From Halorubrum vacuolatum (lineage in GTDB: Archaea > Halobacteriota > Halobacteria > Halobacteriales > Haloferacaceae): a DNA stretch of 64,000 nt. Positions 58,567 to 64,000 of this stretch are shown here, piece after piece. The translations under genes were made by a program, and so were the position numbers. Location of the stretch: NCBI RefSeq assembly GCF_900188065.1, contig NZ_FZNQ01000002.1, positions 248,001 to 312,000 on the forward strand. Direction: 5' to 3'. The notes below the pieces were generated by a model that saw nothing but the letters and a program-made list of their open reading frames with translations, did no database searches and had not been told where the DNA came from. Positions within the stretch are counted from its first letter, which is position 1. Every line of letters starts with the position of its first letter.

Positions 58567-59914
58567 GCCCGTCGTCGTTTGTCGACGCGCTCCGATCGTA
58601 CGCGCCGTGTTTCCGAAGCCGCCCCGCGTGCATCAACACCGACGGCGTCCGGCAGACCCCGGACTCCCCGGCGGCCTGTGCGACCGCACAGTTGTTACAG
58701 TTCTCACAGACGGCCCGAACGCCGGGGTCGACCTCGCCGAGGAGCCGCGCCGGAAGCTCGGGCTCCGCATAAAACGGGCGGCCCATGCCGACGAGGTCCG
58801 CGTCTCGGTCGAGCGTGTCGTCCATCTCCGCGCGTTCACGAAGGCCACCCTCACAGAGAACCGGAATGCCTACCCGCTCACGCACGCGTCGACAGAGCGA
58901 GCGGTTCCAGCCCGGCTCGAAGTCGTACGCGAACGACTCGATCCAGTTGCCTATCGCCACCGCGGCCGCGCGCGGAAGCGACCCGAACGCCTCGCGATAG
59001 CCGTCACGGAATCGCGGCTCGCGCCACGCGGCCGTCGGAAACTCGCCGCGCACGACGCTCATATCCCAGAACACGCTCGTCCGGACGGGAACGACCCCGT
59101 CGTACCCGGCCTTTTCGAGCCGTTCACAGACGCGGACCGCGTCCACGTCGGTCAGATGTGGACCGATACCCGGGAACGTGGGTCGCTCCGAGGGTACCTT
59201 CGTGATAAGCGGTACGTCGCCCGCACGCTCGCGGATCTCCTCGGCAAGGAGTTCGAGGAACGCGACGCCGGCGCCGACGTCCGGGTCGATCCCGAACCGG
59301 TCGTCGCGGCGATTATAAAACGGCGAGAGGAACTGCTGGACGATCCCCATGTTCGCGCCGGCGATGTGGACCATGTCGTAGCCGGAATCGACCGCCCGCG
59401 CCGCCGCCCGACCGAAATCGGCGGCGAGTTCCTCGACTTCCGCAGTCGAGAGGACGTGTGGTGACAGATCGAGAAATCCCACGCGGTCGAGGAGGCGGAG
59501 GGGCCATGGCGGCCGGGAGACGGCGAGTTGATCGAGATCGGGATGTTCCGTCCGGTAGCCCGCGTGCCAGACCTCCATCGACCGCAACCCGCCATGTTCG
59601 AGCTGGATCGCGATCCGCGCGCCGTGTGTATGGATCGTCTCCGTGAGTCGGGAGAGATCCTCGATGAACGCCGGATCGTGGACCCGCGTCATTCCCGGAG
59701 CCGCACAGCCGCCCTCGCCGCTGATGATCGTCGCCCCCTGATGGATGAGCCCGGCCCCGGACGCGGCCGCCGGTTCGAGGTCGGCGATCAGCGTGTCGAC
59801 CGCGTCGGGTCCGTTGCCGGCACATTCCAACAGGGGTGCGCGATAGAGCCGATTACGGAGTCGAAGCCCGCCGATGGAGACGGGATCATCGAGGGTTACC
59901 GCGGCTCGGTCCAT
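58559..59914 (-). CDS. Old-yellow-enzyme-family NADH:flavin oxidoreductase with Fe-S motif
   Basis: This is a 451-aa TIM-barrel FMN protein. It contains LDDPVSIGGLRLRNRLYRAPL, IQLEHGGLRSMEVWHAG (substrate-site region) and FGRAAARAVDSGYDMVHI. The C-terminal end carries CENCNNC-x11-C, a C-x2-C-x2-C-x11-C pattern like the [4Fe-4S] site of trimethylamine dehydrogenase/2,4-dienoyl-CoA reductase. The C-terminal FAD/NAD domain of those enzymes is absent; the protein stops about 40 residues later. The substrate is unknown. ATG 59914 is chosen since the upstream frame is not protein-like. Confidence 0.87.
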   Translation of the reverse strand: MDRAAVTLDDPVSIGGLRLRNRLYRAPLLECAGNGPDAVDTLIADLEPAAASGAGLIHQGATIISGEGGCAAPGMTRVHDPAFIEDLSRLTETIHTHGARIAIQLEHGGLRSMEVWHAGYRTEHPDLDQLAVSRPPWPLRLLDRVGFLDLSPHVLSTAEVEELAADFGRAAARAVDSGYDMVHIAGANMGIVQQFLSPFYNRRDDRFGIDPDVGAGVAFLELLAEEIRERAGDVPLITKVPSERPTFPGIGPHLTDVDAVRVCERLEKAGYDGVVPVRTSVFWDMSVVRGEFPTAAWREPRFRDGYREAFGSLPRAAAVAIGNWIESFAYDFEPGWNRSLCRRVRERVGIPVLCEGGLRERAEMDDTLDRDADLVGMGRPFYAEPELPARLLGEVDPGVRAVCENCNNCAVAQAAGESGVCRTPSVLMHAGRLRKHGAYDRSASTNDDGRL

Positions 59915-60046
59915 ACACGTATTCGGTCGGCACGTAACTTGACGGTTCGGCCGAAACGAGTCGCGGACGTCCGGCCAACCCGATCCGACCAACCGCTTAA
60001 CGCTATGTGGCCGATCCCTTAACCCCATCCGCCCCCACGGTCGTCC

Positions 60047-61186
60047 ATGGAACGGACGCGACGTGGATTTCTCGGGCTCGGCGGCGCCGCCATAACCGCC
60101 CTTGCCGGCTGTCTGGCCCCGACCGGCGACGGTGGACGCCTCGGGGTCGATGCCGCTAACGAGCCCCCGGAACCGACCGACCCGGCTCGGGTCGAGGTGG
60201 ATTCGGCGATCGATTACGGCGAGGTGTACGAGGCTGTTTCTCCATCTGTCGCCCGGATCCAGATCTACGTCGAGGAGGGTGCGGGCGGTTTCTTCGGCGG
60301 CGACGAGGGCGGCGAGGCGGGACAGGGGTCCGGGTTTCGATACACCGACGACATGCTGGTGACCAACGATCACGTCCTCGCCGAACCCGACGCGATCCGG
60401 GTCCAAACCGCGGAGGGGACGTGGCTCGACGCCGAGGTTGTCGGCCGCGACCCGTTCAGCGACCTCGCGGTCATTCAAACGGACGGAAGTTTACCGGGTG
60501 GACCGCTGCCGGTCGCGGAGTCGATCCCGCCGGTCGGGACGGACGTCCTCGTCGTCGGCTCCCCGCTCGGATTGTCGGGAAGCGCCACACAGGGGATCAT
60601 CAGCGGGACGAATCGGACGATCCCCGGGGAGGTGACCGAGGCCGGCCAGTTCTCCATCGCGGACGCGATCCAGACCGACGCCGCATTGAACCCCGGCAAC
60701 AGCGGCGGGCCGATCGTCACCCTCGACGGCAACGTGGTCGGCGTCGCGACCGCGACACAGGGCGAAAACATCGGGTTCGGCGTCTCGGCGGCCCTGCTGA
60801 ACCGGGTCGTCCCGGAACTGATCGAGACCGGCGAGTTCGAACACTCACACATGGGGGTGAGCATCGTCGAGGTCGACCCCCTGCTCGCCGAGGCGAACGA
60901 CCTACCCGAGATGCGCGGAGTGTACATCGTCGATGTGGACGGGACGGGACCATCCGCGGATCTCCTGCGTGGAGACGATGAGGAGGTCGTCGTCGAGGGG
61001 GCCCCCGTCCCCACCGGCGGCGACACCATCGCCGCGCTCGACGGTGAGGAGATAGCAACGACCGACGACCTCTCGCGATACCTCGCGCTGGAGACGGATC
61101 CCGGCGACGACCTCGCGGTGACGGTGTGGCGTGACGGCGAGGAAGAGACCGTCGATGTCGAGTTGGGAGTCCGACCCGAGGCATAA
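60047..61186 (+). CDS. HtrA/DegP-type serine protease, Tat lipoprotein
   Basis: This is a 379-aa protein. The N-terminus MERTRRGFLGLGGAAITALAGC is a Tat signal and lipobox (Cys22), so it is anchored on the outer face. The trypsin-like domain has the catalytic triad His (MLVTNDHVLAEPD), Asp (RDPFSDLAVIQT) and Ser (LNPGNSGGPIV). One C-terminal PDZ domain (about 275-375, HMGVSIVEVDPLLAEAN to VWRDGEEETVDVELG) follows. It degrades or refolds damaged exported proteins. A CCCTTAACC TATA is about 27 nt upstream. Its TAA stop begins a 19-bp tandem repeat. Confidence 0.94.
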   Translation: MERTRRGFLGLGGAAITALAGCLAPTGDGGRLGVDAANEPPEPTDPARVEVDSAIDYGEVYEAVSPSVARIQIYVEEGAGGFFGGDEGGEAGQGSGFRYTDDMLVTNDHVLAEPDAIRVQTAEGTWLDAEVVGRDPFSDLAVIQTDGSLPGGPLPVAESIPPVGTDVLVVGSPLGLSGSATQGIISGTNRTIPGEVTEAGQFSIADAIQTDAALNPGNSGGPIVTLDGNVVGVATATQGENIGFGVSAALLNRVVPELIETGEFEHSHMGVSIVEVDPLLAEANDLPEMRGVYIVDVDGTGPSADLLRGDDEEVVVEGAPVPTGGDTIAALDGEEIATTDDLSRYLALETDPGDDLAVTVWRDGEEETVDVELGVRPEA

Positions 61187-61245
61187 CCGCTGTCGCCGAC
61201 TGTAACCGCTGCCGCCGACTGTAACCGCTGCCGCCGACTGTAACC
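61184..61245 (+). repeat. 19-bp tandem repeat starting at the htrA stop codon
   Basis: Copies lie at 61184-61202, 61203-61221 and 61222-61240 (TAACCGCTGCCGCCGACTG, one base different in the first), then a partial TAACC. The first copy begins with the htrA stop codon TAA. The array ends about 30 bp before the aroC ATG. Confidence 0.95.
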
Positions 61246-61274
61246 CCTAAATGCCCCCGCCCATAGGTAGGGGT

Positions 61275-62462
61275 ATGAACGGGAATCGGTTCGGTCGGCT
61301 GTTTCAGGTGACCACCTACGGCGAGAGCCACGGCGAGGCGATGGGCGTGACCGTCTCGGGCGTTCCGGCGGGCGTCGAACTCGATCAGCAAGCCATTCAG
61401 GCACAGCTCGACCGGCGAAAGCCCGGCCAATCGATGATCACGACCTCGCGCGGTGAACCCGACGAGGTGACGATCAACTCCGGGATCCAGGACGGCTACA
61501 CGACCGGTACCCCGATCGGGATGGTGATCCAGAACAAGGACGCCCGATCCGGTAAATACGAACCGTACGTCACCGCTCCACGCCCCTCCCACGGCGATTA
61601 CACCTACTCCGCGAAGTTCGGGACGCGAAACTGGGGCGGCGGCGGCCGCTCGTCGGCACGTGAGACGGTGAACTGGGTCGCCGCTGGGGCGGTCGCAGAA
61701 CAGGTGCTCGACGCCTCCCCGTACGACATCGAGATCAAAGCGCATGTCAATCGCATCGGGGACGTCGAGGCCGGTCCGGTCACGTTCGAGGAGATCCTCG
61801 AACAGAGCGAGGAGAACGACGTTCGGTGTGCGGATCCGGAGGCCGCCGCCGAGATGCAGGAGCTGATCGAGGAGTATCAGCGCGAGGGCGACTCGATCGG
61901 CGGCTCGATCTACTTCGAATGTCGGGGGGTTCCCCGCGGCCTCGGTGCACCGCGGTTCGACAGCTTTCCGGCCCGGCTCGGGCAGGCGATGTTTTCCATC
62001 CCGGCGACGACCGCCGTCGAGTACGGCCTCGGGAAGGAGGCCAGCGCCGCGGCCGGCAAGGACCGAAACGAGGACTGGACGTTCGACGACGGCGAGTCCT
62101 TCGATCACGTCGTGAGCGAGGCGGGCGATCCGGTTCCGGTCGGCAACGACCATGGCGGTCTTCAGGGGGGAATCACCACCGGCGAGCCCATCTACGGGGA
62201 GGCCACCTGGCACGCGCCCACCTCCATCCCGAAAAAGCAGCGCTCGGCCGACTGGGAGACGGGCGAGGAGAAGGAGGTGCAGGTCGTCGGTCGACACGAC
62301 CCCGTCCTCCCGCCGCGTGCGGTTCCCGTCGTCGAGGCGATGCTCACGCTCACCGTCCTCGATTTCATGCTGCTCGCCGGGCGGATCAACCCCGACCGCG
62401 TCGACGGTGCCGTCGGCGAATACGACACCGAGTACCATCCGAGCAGCCCGCGGAACGAGTGA
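61275..62462 (+). CDS. aroC: Chorismate synthase
   Basis: This is a 395-aa FMN-dependent enzyme, the last step of chorismate synthesis from EPSP. It starts MNGNRFGRLFQVTTYGESHG, with EAMGVTVSG following. It contains QDGYTTGTPIGMVIQNKDA, GGGGRSSARETVNWVAAGAV (signature 2), and IPKKQRSADWETGEE near the C-terminus. ATG 61275 is preferred to 61251 by the family start. The upstream intergenic tandem repeat may separate it from htrA or allow read-through. Confidence 0.96.
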   Translation: MNGNRFGRLFQVTTYGESHGEAMGVTVSGVPAGVELDQQAIQAQLDRRKPGQSMITTSRGEPDEVTINSGIQDGYTTGTPIGMVIQNKDARSGKYEPYVTAPRPSHGDYTYSAKFGTRNWGGGGRSSARETVNWVAAGAVAEQVLDASPYDIEIKAHVNRIGDVEAGPVTFEEILEQSEENDVRCADPEAAAEMQELIEEYQREGDSIGGSIYFECRGVPRGLGAPRFDSFPARLGQAMFSIPATTAVEYGLGKEASAAAGKDRNEDWTFDDGESFDHVVSEAGDPVPVGNDHGGLQGGITTGEPIYGEATWHAPTSIPKKQRSADWETGEEKEVQVVGRHDPVLPPRAVPVVEAMLTLTVLDFMLLAGRINPDRVDGAVGEYDTEYHPSSPRNE

Positions 62463-62492
62463 GTCGGCGGGCGGTCGGCCGCGGATGGCTCC

Positions 62493-63818
62493 TTAGGCCG
62501 ATTCGACGGCGGCGAGGTCGCCGGCCTTCGATCGCGCCTTCGCGACGACGGTCGGTCTGGCCTCGAACGCGACGGTCACTTGATCCTCGGCGTATGTCTC
62601 CTCCTCGACGTGACCGTTGTCGTAGATCCACGAGACGAGACTCATCGCGTCGTCCGAAAGCGGGAGGACGAGCCGTTCACGCTCCCATGGCGGCAGCTCC
62701 GCTTCGACACGGTCACGCAGCTCCGCGATCCCGGCGCCGGTTCGCGCGGAGACCGCGACGGGGTCCGGTGCGAGTCCCGAGAGGGCGGCCCGCTTGTCCG
62801 CGAGTTCGCCCGGCGCGAGTCGGTCGATCTTGTTGAACACGGTGAGGATGGGTGCCTCGTTGCGCTCGTACAGCGTCTCGTGGCTGGTGACAAGCTTCTC
62901 ACGCATCGCCTCTACGGATTCACTCGCGTCGACGACGAGGAGCACGAGGTCCGCGCGGTAGACCGAATCGAGCGTCGATCGGAACGACTCGACGAGCCAA
63001 TGTGGAAGGTCCGAGACGAACCCGACCGTGTCCGTGAGCAGGACGTCTCGCCGCTCCATCGCGGCCCGCCGGGTGGTCGTGCCGAGCGTCGTAAAGAGCA
63101 TGTCCTCGGATTCGGCGGTGGTCACGAGGTCGGGATGCCGGTCGGCGTTCTCGTCGACATCGAGTTCGGCGGCGAGCTGCCGCATGAGCGTCGACTTGCC
63201 GGCGTTGGTGTAGCCCGCGAGCGCGACGAGGTCGAACCCGGATTCGCGACGTTTCTCCCGGCGGGATTCCTCCTTTTCGGCGATCGAGGCGAGTTCGTCA
63301 CGGATCTCGGAGATCTGCCGCTTGATATCACGCTCGACGCTTTCGTCGTACTCGCCGAGCCCCATGAACCCCGGGCGCTCATCGCGCTTCGCGAGGCTCG
63401 CTTTCGCCTCGGCGCGCGGCAACTCGTAGCGAAGCTCCGCGAGTTCGACCTGTAGTTGTGCCTTCCGGGTATTCGCCCGCTGGCCGAAGATCTCGAGGAT
63501 GAGCGTGAACCGATCGACCACCTCGACGCCGTCGGGCAGCTCGCTGCCGATGTTGAACGTCTGGTAGGGCCCGACGTCGTTGTCGATGATCACGAACCCT
63601 GCGTCCCGGGCGATGACCAGGTCGCGAAGCTCCGAGACCTTTCCTTCGCCGAACATGAACGCGGCGTCCTCGGTTCGGCTCTGTGAGAGCTCGCCGACGA
63701 CCGTATAGCCCGCCGCGGCGGCGAGGTCGCGGATCTCCGTCAGGTCCGGATCCCCGAAATCGACCCGCTTCGCGACGACGGCTCGGCGTGCGTCGGCGTC
63801 GGTCTCGTCGCTCATCAT
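62493..63818 (-). CDS. hflX: GTPase HflX
   Basis: This is a 441-aa ribosome-associated GTPase. The N-terminal HflX domain (GKVSELRDLVIARDAGFVII, about 60-130) and a coiled-coil linker (about 145-190) precede the G domain: G1 GYTNAGKSTLMRQL, G2 TLGTTTRRAAM, G3 DTVGFVSDLP, G4 VFNKIDRLA and G5 SARTGAG. The start is one of two consecutive ATGs at 63818/63815. The first overlaps the upstream gene's stop by 4 bp (ATGA), so the two genes are probably coupled. Confidence 0.95.
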   Translation of the reverse strand: MMSDETDADARRAVVAKRVDFGDPDLTEIRDLAAAAGYTVVGELSQSRTEDAAFMFGEGKVSELRDLVIARDAGFVIIDNDVGPYQTFNIGSELPDGVEVVDRFTLILEIFGQRANTRKAQLQVELAELRYELPRAEAKASLAKRDERPGFMGLGEYDESVERDIKRQISEIRDELASIAEKEESRREKRRESGFDLVALAGYTNAGKSTLMRQLAAELDVDENADRHPDLVTTAESEDMLFTTLGTTTRRAAMERRDVLLTDTVGFVSDLPHWLVESFRSTLDSVYRADLVLLVVDASESVEAMREKLVTSHETLYERNEAPILTVFNKIDRLAPGELADKRAALSGLAPDPVAVSARTGAGIAELRDRVEAELPPWERERLVLPLSDDAMSLVSWIYDNGHVEEETYAEDQVTVAFEARPTVVAKARSKAGDLAAVESA

Positions 63819-64000
63819 CGGAGGAGGTCCCGCGCGGCGTAGGCGGCGTGGTGGGCAGTCTGCACGGTAGCGCGTTCACCTATGCTCTCGACGTATTTAA
63901 ACTCGGGTCGGAAACTGAGCGCGACCAGCTCCGCCGGCTCGCCGTAGAACTCGCCGCCCTCGGAGACGATCGGACAATCCGGCGGCTCCGGGAGGTTCCC
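63815..64000 (-). CDS. Unidentified protein, C-terminal end only (partial)
   Basis: The last 61 codons of a gene entering from the right edge end with TGA at 63815-63817 and overlap the hflX start. The visible peptide is acidic and soluble (SEGGEFYGEPAELVALSFRP, then IGERATVQTAHHAAYAARD). No family is recognised from this fragment. Its position and overlap indicate an operon with hflX. Confidence 0.75.
   Translation of the reverse strand, partial: GNLPEPPDCPIVSEGGEFYGEPAELVALSFRPEFKYVESIGERATVQTAHHAAYAARDLLR

Noticed and set aside
60717-62438. A 573-codon minus-strand frame across htrA and aroC
   Set aside because: It is antisense to two motif-complete genes and crosses the tandem repeat; its composition is that of a shadow.

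Overview
The window is a GC-rich piece of a halophilic archaeal (Halobacteria) chromosome. The evidence is: a full archaeal TFB and aMBF1, a bacterio-opsin-activator-type (HTH_10) regulator, very acidic proteins, Tat-type lipoproteins with an A-G-C lipobox, a PGF-CTERM-anchored binding protein, halocyanin, menaquinone genes, and many leaderless genes whose start codon lies about 25-30 nt downstream of an archaeal TATA box. It looks like ordinary core chromosome. I see no insertion sequence, integrase, prophage, CRISPR array or rRNA. One tRNA (Thr, CGU) is present. Both ends cut a gene.

Layout. 0-4.2 kb: DsbA-like lipoprotein (partial), universal stress protein, two small conserved genes, then a menA-menC operon for menaquinone. 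4.3-9.3 kb: signal peptidase, halocyanin, the trkA-trkH potassium uptake operon and a CBS+ParB/Srx-fold protein. 9.3-18 kb: DUF2797, two MFS transporters, a LOG-like Rossmann protein, a HAD hydrolase, an acetamidase/formamidase, a DUF457-type membrane protein and a gluconate-dehydratase-type enolase. 18-27 kb: geranylgeranyl-reductase-type flavoprotein, purD, a hexapeptide acyltransferase, a CcdA-type protein, a bacterial-type thrS, a class V aminotransferase and a NarK-type transporter. 27-36.6 kb: a wHTH regulator, arginase, a phosphosugar mutase, DoxX, aldehyde dehydrogenase, an HTH_10 regulator, a RIO-like kinase and acyl-CoA dehydrogenase. 36.9-45.9 kb: tRNA-Thr, a 755-aa coiled-coil protein, NUDIX, tfb, an M24 peptidase, a soluble MCP-like transducer, an MFS and a glycerophosphodiesterase. 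46-49.6 kb: divergent btuF / btuC-btuD for corrinoid uptake. 49.7-64 kb: trm5, a small wHTH regulator, purA, aroA, mbf1, a sugar nucleotidyltransferase, hpt, an old-yellow-enzyme-like protein with an Fe-S motif, htrA, aroC, hflX and the end of another gene.

The genes are mostly single transcription units or short operons. Clear functional groupings are menA-menC, trkA-trkH (with the CBS-ParB gene next door), btuF/btuC-btuD, and loosely purine (purD, purA, hpt) and shikimate (aroA, aroC) genes.

The most unusual signals are small. They are: single TATA elements placed midway between divergent leaderless genes (dsbA-like/uspA; btuF/btuC); a 29-codon leader ORF that starts at the predicted transcription start and overlaps an MFS start codon by ATGA; tandem repeats that begin inside or at the stop codon of several genes (trkH, hpt, htrA) or lie just beyond other gene ends; a 574-bp gap with two strong hairpins and an AT-rich island holding a possible 36-aa microprotein; and a CBS-ParB/Srx fusion with the DGHHR motif, which may be a nucleotide-regulated kinase rather than a DNA-binding protein. 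All functional calls come from reading motifs; no database search was possible.
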